A stretch of 5,524 bases of DNA from Methanoregula sp. (GTDB taxonomy: Archaea > Halobacteriota > Methanomicrobia > Methanomicrobiales > Methanospirillaceae). Every line of letters begins with the position of its first letter. Position 1 is the first letter of the stretch. The notes beneath the pieces were generated by a model. The model was given only the letters and a program-made list of their open reading frames with translations. It was not told the DNA's origin and ran no database searches. This document shows positions 1 through 5,469 of this stretch, one piece after another. The stretch spans positions 1 through 5,524 of the forward strand of contig JAQTSH010000119.1 in NCBI GenBank assembly GCA_028711405.1. Reading direction: 5' to 3'. The translations under genes were made by a program, and so were the position numbers.

Positions 1-981
1 CAGGAGCAGAGGCTCGCCCTGGACCCGAGGAACGCGAGCGACCGGATCCCGGTGGCGATCGAAGAGGGGCTCTTCTGCTGTACCACCTGCCAGGCATGTT
101 TCAAGGTCTGCCCGAAGAAGATCGAGACGCCGGGGAAGGCGATCGAGAAGCTCCGGGCGAGCGCGAACCAGCGGGGGTTCACCCTGCCCCGGCACCTGGA
201 GGTGGCGGCGCTGATCAAGGAGACGGGACGAAGTGTGCCCCGGTCTGAACCGTCATTTTTTGAACAGGTGGGGGACGTGGTGGAGCCGGAGGGCGAACCA
301 AGAGCAACAGTGGGGTTCTTTGTCGGCTGCATGTACAACCTGCGGTTGCCAAAGACCGCACTGGATGCGATTGCGGTGCTGAAGCGGAACGGCATCCGGG
401 TGATCATCCCGAAGGAGCAGGTCTGCTGCGGGTCGCCGCTCATCAGGACCGGGCAACTGGCGCTTTTGGATTCGTTGAAGAGGCGGAACATCGATACCTT
501 CCGGTTCCGGAAGATCGATACGGTGATGACGATGTGCGCCGGGTGTGGTTCTACGTTGAAGAACGATTATAAACCCCCGTTTACCGTGATGGACATCTCA
601 GAGGTGTTGACGAAGTACGGTATCGAGCCACCCGCCCGGTTGCCGGTGATGGCGACCTACCATGATCCCTGTCACCTGCTTCGGGGGCAGGGGATCAGGG
701 ACCCACCCCGCGAGTTGATCCGGCAGGTGGTGGACCTGGTGGAGATGCCCTCGATCTGCTGCGGTTCAGGAGGCGGGGTGCGGAGCGGTGTCCCGGAGGA
801 GGCTGCGGCGCTTGGTGCCCGCCGGGGTGCTGAGATCAAAAAGACCAACGCGGATGTGGTGATCTCGTCCTGCCCGTTCTGCGAGTTCCACATCGCCGGG
901 CATACGGACAAGCCGGTGAAGAATGTGACGACGGTGCTTCTGGAGGGGTATAAGGAGAAGGACCGGAGGGCGGGTAAATGA
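1..981 (+). CDS. tfrB: Thiol:fumarate reductase subunit B (CoM/CoB-dependent), 3' part; 5' end outside the window
   Basis: The frame is open from base 1, so the gtg at 52 is not the true start and the gene enters from the left. The 326 residues in the window begin with the end of an SdhB-like iron-sulfur domain: a CxxCxxCxxxCP motif at window residues 27-38 (C27, C30, C33, C37) binds a [4Fe-4S] cluster. Two cysteine-rich CCG domains of the HdrB type follow. The first has C110, C142-C143-G and C179/C182 (CAGC); the second has DPCHL at C224, C253-C254-G and C291/C294 (CPFC). Known TfrB proteins are near 490 residues, so about 160 N-terminal residues should lie upstream. In methanogens TfrAB reduces fumarate to succinate in the cytoplasm, using CoM-SH and CoB-SH and releasing the heterodisulfide. 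TfrB carries the thiol-oxidising site and passes electrons to the TfrA flavoprotein, which is not in the window. Alternatives are another SdhB-CCG fusion or a GlcF-like protein. The stop overlaps an ATG (ATGA, 978-981). Confidence 0.86.
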   Translation, partial: QEQRLALDPRNASDRIPVAIEEGLFCCTTCQACFKVCPKKIETPGKAIEKLRASANQRGFTLPRHLEVAALIKETGRSVPRSEPSFFEQVGDVVEPEGEPRATVGFFVGCMYNLRLPKTALDAIAVLKRNGIRVIIPKEQVCCGSPLIRTGQLALLDSLKRRNIDTFRFRKIDTVMTMCAGCGSTLKNDYKPPFTVMDISEVLTKYGIEPPARLPVMATYHDPCHLLRGQGIRDPPRELIRQVVDLVEMPSICCGSGGGVRSGVPEEAAALGARRGAEIKKTNADVVISSCPFCEFHIAGHTDKPVKNVTTVLLEGYKEKDRRAGK

Positions 982-1102
982 GGAGCAGATCTGGGAGTAC
1001 GTGGGGAAGATCCTTCGCCGGACTGAAACGATTGTGCATGAGGTGCTTGCACAGCGATGGCTCATGCGAAAGAATTGTCTTTCCCGGAACTCCATAGAGT
1101 AA
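977..1102 (+). pseudogene. Short coding-like relic following tfrB
   Basis: The frame starting at 977 reads NEEQIWEYVGKILRRTET and then IVHEVLAQRW before it degenerates and stops at 1100-1102. The composition is protein-like and would form an amphipathic helix. It has no in-frame ATG. An ATG at 978-980 overlaps the tfrB stop but lies in another frame, giving only a 38-codon product of poor composition. The simplest inference is a gene once translationally coupled to tfrB, later frameshifted at its start and cut off by the sequence carrying the toxin-antitoxin pair. I do not recognise the family. It could also be chance. Confidence 0.3.
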
Positions 1103-1110
1103 TAAATACA

Positions 1111-1329
1111 ATGTCAGCATCATCCCGTTCAGTCGAAGAAAAACTTCAGATACTGCCCCCGGATTTACATGCGGATGCGATTCACTACATCGATGAACTC
1201 GTGAAGCGTTCGAAAAAGAGATCGTCTAAAACGTTCCGGTGTGCAGCTGAAGGGACTCTTACCGATCTTGGCACCAGGTACTCATCCGTGGATCTCCAGC
1301 ATAAGGCTCTGGAGTGGCGGGAAGCCTGA
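1111..1329 (+). CDS. DUF2281-family antitoxin (VapB-like), apparently intact
   Basis: This small protein has the DUF2281 layout: an N-terminal helix with SVEEKLQILPPDLHADAIHY, a basic linker (KRSKKRSSK), and the C-terminal signature SSVDLQHKALEWRE that typifies this family. Such proteins are usually the antitoxin of a PIN-domain ribonuclease and bind both the toxin and their own promoter. I chose the ATG at 1111 (72 residues) because family members normally start only a few residues before the EEKL...LPPDL segment. The longer frame from the ATG at 1057 (90 residues) adds 18 residues that overlap the relic after tfrB. No Shine-Dalgarno sequence is evident before 1111. The stop overlaps the start of the toxin remnant by one base (TGATG), the coupled arrangement expected of a toxin-antitoxin operon. 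Because the toxin is truncated, this antitoxin is now an orphan. Confidence 0.8.
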   Translation: MSASSRSVEEKLQILPPDLHADAIHYIDELVKRSKKRSSKTFRCAAEGTLTDLGTRYSSVDLQHKALEWREA

Positions 1330-1409
1330 TGTTTCTTATTGACACCAACATTTTTCTTGAATATATTCTCCGTCGCTCATCAAGGATAGTTGCGGTCTCA
1401 CGGGATTAG
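1329..1409 (+). pseudogene. Truncated PIN-domain (VapC-type) toxin remnant
   Basis: The ATG at 1329-1331 overlaps the antitoxin stop. The product begins MFLIDTNIFLEYILRRSS, the classic PIN-domain opening: a beta strand leading into DTN, whose aspartate is the first metal-binding catalytic residue. It stops at TAG 1407-1409 after only 26 residues, whereas PIN toxins are usually about 130. The other acidic catalytic residues are absent, so no ribonuclease can be made. The last residues, RIVAVSRD, resemble the late PIN segment (IV..DRDF in many members), so an internal deletion joining the two ends is possible. That is inference only. Bases 1410-1490 contain no convincing continuation in any frame. 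Confidence 0.72.
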
Positions 1410-1565
1410 TTTTGTGGTACCGGAGTGTGGCGGGTCTTGTTGATGAGATGATTGAAGCCTGAAAGGATAATCGCTTGTCTGTCCTTATGCGCTAATTAAA
1501 AAAGTGGATCTCCTTTTTGTTATATATAGGATGGATCAATTTCGGATTGGCACTCTGGATCACGT
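1410..1565. other. Gene-free spacer between the two toxin-antitoxin modules
   Basis: No reading frame here is supported as a gene. Between the converging vapBC-like and hicBA modules there is an oligo-T tract on each strand: T5 on the plus strand at 1513-1517 and T6 on the minus strand (A6 at 1498-1503). Archaeal RNA polymerase terminates readily at such tracts, so these are plausible terminators for the two converging transcripts. A TATA-like element lies at 1520-1528 but has no gene at a fitting distance on either strand. Confidence 0.5.
1520..1528. promoter_or_regulatory. TATA-box-like element without an assigned gene
   Basis: The sequence ttatatata matches the archaeal TATA-box core well and stands out locally. 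It is almost symmetrical, so orientation cannot be decided. Downstream on the plus strand there is only the antisense of the hicA pseudogene; downstream on the minus strand there is only the toxin remnant. It may be a relic promoter, drive a small RNA, or be chance in an AT-rich spacer. Confidence 0.25.
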
Positions 1566-1879
1566 TTAAATTGGCGAAAACAAATGTGGAAAAAAGTAAA
1601 CCCTTGTTCCTGCGGGATACAATCCTCCCGTTAAGAGACTTCCTTGCGTTTGCCTGTTGAAATATGCACAATAATCCTTTTGGGTCAAACCGGCTTTATC
1701 GATAAGCTTACGCAACAATCCCACGCCGAGATCCCGTCCAGCATGACGGGGATTGAGAGGTGAACCGGATTTCCTTCAGTAAGGATATGGTGGCTGCCTT
1801 AAACATGGTTTTCCACCCATCCTGCCCGCTTGAATGCAGCTATGTGCTTATTTCCCCCTGCCCTCGGGAGTTTAGGCAT
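1566..1879 (-). pseudogene. hicA: HicA mRNA-interferase toxin, inactivated by a nonsense codon and a frameshift
   Basis: Read on the minus strand from the ATG at 1879-1877, the product starts MPKLPRAGGNKHIAAFKR and AGWVENHV. It then meets TAA at 1801-1799, exactly where HicA proteins have a lysine or glutamate before GSHH. After the stop, GSHHILTEGNPVHLSIPV continues in frame and includes the catalytic-histidine motif. At about 1744/1745 one base is missing (GTC ATG for the expected GTC CAT). In the shifted frame the family sequence resumes as HAGRDLGVGLLRKLIDKAG and LTQKDYCAYF, running open to TAA at 1568-1566. Functional HicA is a small double-stranded-RNA-binding-fold ribonuclease of about 60-85 residues that cleaves mRNA; the tail here would be longer. 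Its ATG lies inside the end of hicB (8-base overlap, ATGCCTAA), so the two were one operon. The indel falls in an inverted repeat (CCCGTC...GACGGG), a likely slippage site. No active toxin can be made. Confidence 0.93.
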
Positions 1880-2111
1880 AATTTATTCCGGAAGTATCGA
1901 CATCGATACTCATGTGGGAAGGCAGGGTCGTGATGTGGATCTTATTCGATGCTGTCTTCAAATGGGACTTGATGCAACCGACAATTGCCTCATTAATATT
2001 TGCGATTGCTTCTTTGAGAGTATCACCTTCAGTCATACACCCCGGCAGATCGGTACATTCCACAACGTACCGCCCGTCTTCACCCTGTTCGATAAAAATG
2101 GAGAATTTCAT
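1872..2111 (-). CDS. hicB: HicB-family antitoxin, apparently intact
   Basis: This 79-residue protein opens with MKFSIFIEQGEDGRYVVEC, followed by the hallmark TDLPGCMTEGDTLKEAIANI of the HicB-like partial RNase H fold (about residues 1-50). A C-terminal tail ends in an alternating hydrophobic stretch (IHITTLPSHMSIDV), the part that in related proteins contacts HicA. HicB normally neutralises HicA and, in some systems, represses the operon. No separate helix-turn-helix or ribbon-helix-helix domain can be seen at this length, so autorepression is uncertain. Gene order hicB-hicA with an 8-base overlap is one of the usual arrangements. HicA has been destroyed, so this is an orphan antitoxin. It may be kept because it can neutralise related toxins elsewhere, or because the toxin loss is recent. 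No clear Shine-Dalgarno sequence precedes the ATG. Confidence 0.9.
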   Translation of the reverse strand: MKFSIFIEQGEDGRYVVECTDLPGCMTEGDTLKEAIANINEAIVGCIKSHLKTASNKIHITTLPSHMSIDVDTSGINYA

Positions 2112-2304
2112 AATCTGATCTTATGTTAACAGTATGCATGGAGTTTCGATAAAGATATGCGAGAGGGATTCGGGAAGTTTTTTGGTAGTCTGAGATAATT
2201 CTGTTTTACGGGGGAGTGTGTGTACAGATTTTCCGGGATAAAAGGGAGATAATCTCCCCGGCTTTCTGATTGGTAGTGAATACAACGAGCGTATCCCCCA
2301 CCAC
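2112..2304. other. Gene-free stretch upstream of hicB with an unidentified minus-strand open frame
   Basis: No complete gene is supported. The hicB promoter should lie here on the minus strand; ctttatcg near 2147-2154 is the best TATA-like candidate, but it is weak. A minus-strand frame open from 2409 to TAA at 2208-2206 has a protein-like part (about 2341-2206) reading VTGRSLDTPRIVVGDTLVVF and then TTNQKAGEIISLLSRK. It has no start codon, and its upstream half is antisense to the tfrB fragment. It could be the 3' end of an unknown gene, and I cannot name it. Confidence 0.35.
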
Positions 2305-2447
2305 GATCCGGGGGGTATCCAGGGAGCGTCCGGTAACCCGGACGAGGCAGCGGCGCTCGGTGCCCACCTGGGTGCCGAGATCAAAAAGACGAACGCGGAT
2401 ATGGTGATCTCATCCTGCCCGTTCTTCGAGTTCCATATCGCCGGGCA
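2305..2447 (+). pseudogene. Fragment of a second tfrB-like gene (C-terminal CCG domain)
   Basis: The plus strand from 2341 to 2447 aligns without gaps to tfrB bases 796-902. By eye I count 11 differences in 107 bases, about 90% identity. In frame it reads DEAAALGAHLGAEIKKTNAD and then MVISSCPFFEFHIAG. Six of the 11 changes are silent, which implies that the copy was under protein-level selection for part of its history or came from a closely related functional paralogue. The second cysteine of the CPFC cluster motif is phenylalanine here (TGC to TTC), which would break the metal site. Weaker similarity (GGIQGASGNP against GGVRSGVP) extends left to about 2305. The match ends abruptly at 2447, where a DUF499 gene fragment begins on the other strand. 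It has no start, no upstream domains and no natural end, so it is not functional. Confidence 0.85.
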
Positions 2448-3446
2448 GAGTGCCAGAAGGCGTAATACCCCACGAGTCTGCTGGAACCGGGGGAGCGCCC
2501 GCCATTTCCGTTCAAAGACAGAAATGACAAGCGGGTGGAATGGATAAGATGCTTTGAACTCTTCACGAGCCCGGTCGACCGGGAACCATGAAGGAACCTG
2601 CTGCCGGTGTTCGACAACCCAGTCAGCATATTCCTGGATGATCTTGTTGGCTTCAGTGGGTACGCCATCCCATTCGAAGAGCCGGCGGCGGATAATCTCG
2701 GCGGTCTCTTTTTCGTGCGAGATCTGGACGGGTTTTCCGACACGATCAAGGAGTTTCTTGATCCTGTCATAGTCTTCCTGGTCGCTCGGGGTCATCTCCA
2801 GTTCGGAGGCTGGGACTGATACGACAAGGACGACACGATCCATTCCCCGTGCGGCTTCTGAAAGGTTGTGGAGGAAGGCATAGAACTGGTCGGCGAGCCC
2901 GCTTTTACGGGTACGGGTGACATAGTTCATGAGTTTGTCCATGAGGATGAGAGAAGGAGTGTCGTTTGGCAGGAATTTCCGGATAACGTCCCCGGAGGGA
3001 GCAGTCTTTTCCCTCATGCTCCCAGAGGATTTTCAGCGCTTTCTCTCCACCGAGCTGGTATGCAATTTCGCCCCAGGGGGTTTTCCGGAGCGGTATCCCG
3101 TCATCCCCACCCCGACCAGTGAGCGAGTCGAACTCTTTCCCGTCAAAGATGGCAATGGCAGCGTTGGGCACGGTGTCGATTTCCGCGCAATTGAGGATGG
3201 TCATGACACCGGGCAGGTTGTTGGCGGCAGGACCTTCTTTTGCCAGATGAGAGAAGAAGCGTCAGGGAGTGATTTTTACCTCCGCCGAACTACGTGGCGA
3301 GGTTGAATACGGGCGAAGTCTGCGTGCGTTCGCCGTACAACCTGCGGATAACTTCTGCGGCAAGACCTGTAAGGTTCCCGGTGAGGGATGTCCGTTTGAA
3401 GAACTGTTTTGGGTTGAGATAGTCTTCAGATGCCAGTCCGTTCCGC
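2448..3446 (-). pseudogene. DUF499 AAA-type ATPase fragment, truncated at both ends with several disabling lesions
   Basis: Read from about 3446 leftwards on the minus strand, three frames join into one DUF499-like sequence. Segment one (LASEDYLNPKQFFKRTSLTG to the P-loop FGGGKNHSL) carries TAG at 3292-3290, just before the P-loop. A frameshift at about 3250 leads to segment two (HLAKEGPAANNLPGVMTILN to ALKILWEHE). A frameshift at about 3012 leads to segment three (EKTAPSGDVIRKFLPNDTPS, LILMDKLMNYV, SELEMTPSDQEDYDRIKKLL, ASYPFHPLVISVFERKW and QQTRGVLRLLAL). Segment three ends at 2448, where the tfrB fragment begins. The Walker B motif reads LILMDKL where a glutamate is expected after the aspartate. 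DUF499 proteins are large (about 1000 residues) ATPases often encoded beside DNA methyltransferases and helicases in predicted anti-phage islands. About 330 residues survive; the extreme N-terminus and the C-terminal two thirds are missing. The long frame 2121-3017 is this fragment plus read-through of the tfrB copy's antisense strand. Confidence 0.88.
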
Positions 3447-3602
3447 ACCATCAAGGTATACAGTATTCTTCGTGCAAAAGAGAATAAGGTAATGGAGATA
3501 AAAGATAATCGAGGTCACAGTTCTTCGAAAGAATTAAAAAAAGAAAGAACGTTGATGAATTGTTGAAAAAATTAAATCGTCAATATCTCCAGATTGAATC
3601 TA

Positions 3603-3713
3603 ATGAAACACCATGATGTGTGCATCAGGCAAGCTGTTATGAAAATTGGCTTGCCGATTTTCATGTTAAGCTCTGGAAATGAAGGACACGCGAGAAACAT
3701 AAACGAGTTGTGA
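3603..3713 (+). CDS. Possible 36-codon leader ORF ahead of the AIPR gene
   Basis: An ATG at 3603 opens a 36-residue frame (MKHHDVCIRQAVMKIGLPIF and then MLSSGNEGHARNINEL) that ends at TGA 3711-3713, four bases before the AIPR start. A second in-frame ATG at 3639 coincides with the first base of a palindrome. The start overlaps the end of the preceding relic frame by 14 bases. Tight spacing to a long gene is compatible with translational coupling or a regulatory leader peptide. No Shine-Dalgarno sequence supports it, the product resembles no family I know, and it may be chance or a fragment of a lost gene. Confidence 0.25.
   Translation: MKHHDVCIRQAVMKIGLPIFMLSSGNEGHARNINEL
3639..3664. repeat. 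Near-perfect 26-base palindrome (12-pair stem) upstream of the AIPR gene
   Basis: Arm one, atgaaaattggc (3639-3650), and arm two, gccgattttcat (3653-3664), are reverse complements except at one position, 3647/3656, which is a U-G wobble pair in RNA. The hairpin can also be drawn with a CUUG tetraloop closed by G-C pairs, a known stable loop. An alternative 7-pair stem uses ggcaagc at 3628-3634 with gcttgcc at 3649-3655, so two structures compete for the same bases. It lies 54 bases before the AIPR start. It could be an operator, an RNA switch-like leader or a terminator of an upstream transcript, although no T-run follows it. Confidence 0.6.
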
Positions 3714-3717
3714 CAGA

Positions 3718-5430
3718 ATGGACATTAATGCCGCAATCATTGACCAAAGACTGTCTTCTATTATTACTTCAATCCGGGATAGAGCAAAAGATGAATTAAA
3801 CATCCAGAATGACGAAACACGATTGAAATCATTGGCTTTCGTTTATCTCTGCGTAAAAACGATGTTGGACTTACCGGACGATGAGGCATTTGATTGTCTG
3901 ACGGAAGGGGGACAGGACTTCGGAGTTGATGCAATTCATTGCTCGGAAGAATGTGACGGGGAATTTACAGTCAGCATCTTTCAGGGTAAATATAAAATGG
4001 ATTTGGAGGGGCGGTCAAATTTCCCCGAAACCGGGATTGATAAGCAGATTCAAGCAATTCGATATATTTTTGATCCAGGTTCGCCACTCAATACTGTCAA
4101 TGAGCGGCTGAAGACAAAAGTTGAAGAAGTCCGATCCCTGATTCGTGATGGGTACATCCCACAAGTCAGAGCTCTTGCATGTAATAACGGTCTTAAATGG
4201 AATCGCGCTACAGATGAAGCAATTAATAGGGCGGGGTTTGGAGATCACGTTACCTGGGATCATGTAAATCATGATCGACTCGTAGCAATTATTCAGGCAA
4301 CCAAACCTGTCAATGATTCTTTGCAGCTCACGGGAAACGCCATTATTGAAGATTTTAATTTCAGTCGCGTTCTGGTTGGAAGGCTTGCTGTAACAGAAAT
4401 TGCAGCGTTGATTGAACATCATGGGGAACGCCTGCTCGAAAGGAATATCCGCAGATATTTGGGATTGCAAGGGAATCGTGTGAATGAAGCAATTCGGGAA
4501 ACATTATTAGAAAGGGATGAGCGTTCTAATTTCTATTTTTACAATAACGGAATTACTTTGACGTGCGACAAGTTCAACTATAACGCTTTTCAAAAAGGAG
4601 ATTTCAGAGTTCAGGTAGAAAATCTCCAGATCATCAATGGCGGTCAAACCTGTATGACCATTTATAAAACCCTGAAATCCATTCCAATAAATCAAGGCAG
4701 CCACGATGCATTTGTTTTAATTCGACTTTATCAACTGCCAAGCGACAACGTCGATCTTGTGAGACGCATTACATATGCAACTAACAGTCAGAACCCTGTG
4801 GATCTTCGAGATTTACGGGCAAATGAAGCAATACAACGGCGTCTTGAAACCGACATAGAACAACTGGGATTTGTCTACCGGAGAAAAAGAATGGATACCC
4901 CGGTTAAACCTACGGATATTACAACAGGTGTTGCCGCAGAAGCGATTTTGTCTGTCTGGAGAAAGCGACCACACCAAGCGAAATTTTTCAGCAGGGAGCA
5001 TTTCGGAAAACTCTATGATCTGATCTTCTCAAAAGATCTTACTGGAGCCCAAGTTATCATTGCAACCTTGATTTATCGCATTCCGGAGAATAAGCGAAGG
5101 CGCCCTCCCATAGACGCTCCTCAATTTATCCGTTATGCATCCTGTTTTATCGCAATGCAGATGGGCAAATATCTTTTAAAAGATTTGAATTGCGATGTAA
5201 ACGGCTTGACACACTTGAATTTTAATGCTGCAAAACAATGCATCGACCAAAAAGGTGAGGCGTATTTCAACCGATCCGTTTCGGATATAGAGAAATCGTT
5301 AACAATGCTCTATGGCGGAGAGGGTCCTCATGTATCACTTCAGCAACTTTCTGCCACATTCAGACGTGGGGACTTGATTGAAAAACTCGTTTTGCTGGAT
5401 CAACAAAATATCTACCAACGAGAAGTCTGA
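3718..5430 (+). CDS. AIPR-family (abortive infection phage resistance) protein with N-terminal nuclease-like segment
   Basis: This 570-residue protein is complete and free of lesions. Residues 1-60 are helical. Residues 64-93 read GGQDFGVDAIH...FTVSIFQGKY, with D71 and a Q-x-K motif (Q89, K91): the D...QxK core of PD-(D/E)xK (Mrr-like) nucleases. From about 215 to 500 comes the AIPR domain, with its recognisable LLERNIRRYLG (239-249), NEAIRETL (256-263), FYFYNNGITLTCD (272-284), LQIINGGQT (303-311) and a conserved YATNSQNPVDLRDL segment. AIPR proteins are found in restriction-modification and other defence operons and are linked to abortive phage resistance; the exact reaction is not known to me. 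No methyltransferase, helicase or Z1 partner is visible in the window, so it may act alone or with genes to the right. Codons are much AT-richer than in tfrB, suggesting horizontal acquisition. The ATG at 3718 has no good Shine-Dalgarno sequence but gives a family-like N-terminus, and no longer start is in frame nearby. Confidence 0.9.
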   Translation: MDINAAIIDQRLSSIITSIRDRAKDELNIQNDETRLKSLAFVYLCVKTMLDLPDDEAFDCLTEGGQDFGVDAIHCSEECDGEFTVSIFQGKYKMDLEGRSNFPETGIDKQIQAIRYIFDPGSPLNTVNERLKTKVEEVRSLIRDGYIPQVRALACNNGLKWNRATDEAINRAGFGDHVTWDHVNHDRLVAIIQATKPVNDSLQLTGNAIIEDFNFSRVLVGRLAVTEIAALIEHHGERLLERNIRRYLGLQGNRVNEAIRETLLERDERSNFYFYNNGITLTCDKFNYNAFQKGDFRVQVENLQIINGGQTCMTIYKTLKSIPINQGSHDAFVLIRLYQLPSDNVDLVRRITYATNSQNPVDLRDLRANEAIQRRLETDIEQLGFVYRRKRMDTPVKPTDITTGVAAEAILSVWRKRPHQAKFFSREHFGKLYDLIFSKDLTGAQVIIATLIYRIPENKRRRPPIDAPQFIRYASCFIAMQMGKYLLKDLNCDVNGLTHLNFNAAKQCIDQKGEAYFNRSVSDIEKSLTMLYGGEGPHVSLQQLSATFRRGDLIEKLVLLDQQNIYQREV

Positions 5431-5447
5431 CTGCCATCTGACATTCT

Positions 5448-5469
5448 GGGAAGGAAATTCCCGTTTCTT
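5448..5469 (+). terminator. Weak hairpin downstream of the AIPR gene
   Basis: gggaa (5448-5452) pairs with ttccc (5458-5462) around a 5-base loop, followed by a T-rich stretch (gtttctt), 18 bases after the AIPR stop. The stem is short and the T-run is interrupted, so this is only a possible terminator. The rest of the window to 5524 holds no gene I can support. Confidence 0.3.

Larger units (their letters stand above)
3447..3717. other. Spacer upstream of the AIPR gene, AT-rich, with coding-like relics
   Basis: No confident gene is present. On the plus strand the frame 3509-3616 reads FFERIKKRKNVDELLKKLNR and then QYLQIESNETP before a stop. It is charged, helical and protein-like, but has no start codon after the TAA at 3506-3508. 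It may be the 3' end of a lost gene that once preceded the AIPR gene. It overlaps the leader ORF starting at 3603. No obvious promoter was found for the AIPR gene. Confidence 0.4.

Noticed and set aside
1057..1110. Eighteen extra N-terminal residues for the DUF2281 antitoxin
   Set aside because: Family members start close to the EEKL...LPPDL segment, and the extra residues overlap the relic after tfrB. The later ATG at 1111 is preferred, although the longer form cannot be fully excluded.
672..1123. Overlapping minus-strand ORFs of 95-126 residues opposite tfrB
   Set aside because: They are antisense to the conserved cysteine motifs of tfrB, rich in proline, serine and arginine, and have no family resemblance.
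1830..2129. A 99-residue plus-strand ORF
   Set aside because: It is antisense to hicB and the start of hicA, both of which have unmistakable family motifs.
2121..3017. A 298-residue minus-strand ORF that could be taken as one intact protein
   Set aside because: Its N-terminal two thirds are a DUF499 fragment entered through a frameshift, and the remainder is read-through of the antisense strand of a tfrB fragment and spacer. The same antisense peptide appears opposite the real tfrB.
2868..3487. Plus-strand ORFs of 72-125 residues
   Set aside because: They are antisense to the DUF499 pseudogene, whose three joined minus-strand frames give clear family sequence.
4015..4470. A 151-residue minus-strand ORF inside the AIPR gene
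   Set aside because: It is antisense to a well-conserved, uninterrupted AIPR domain and has no recognisable motif.
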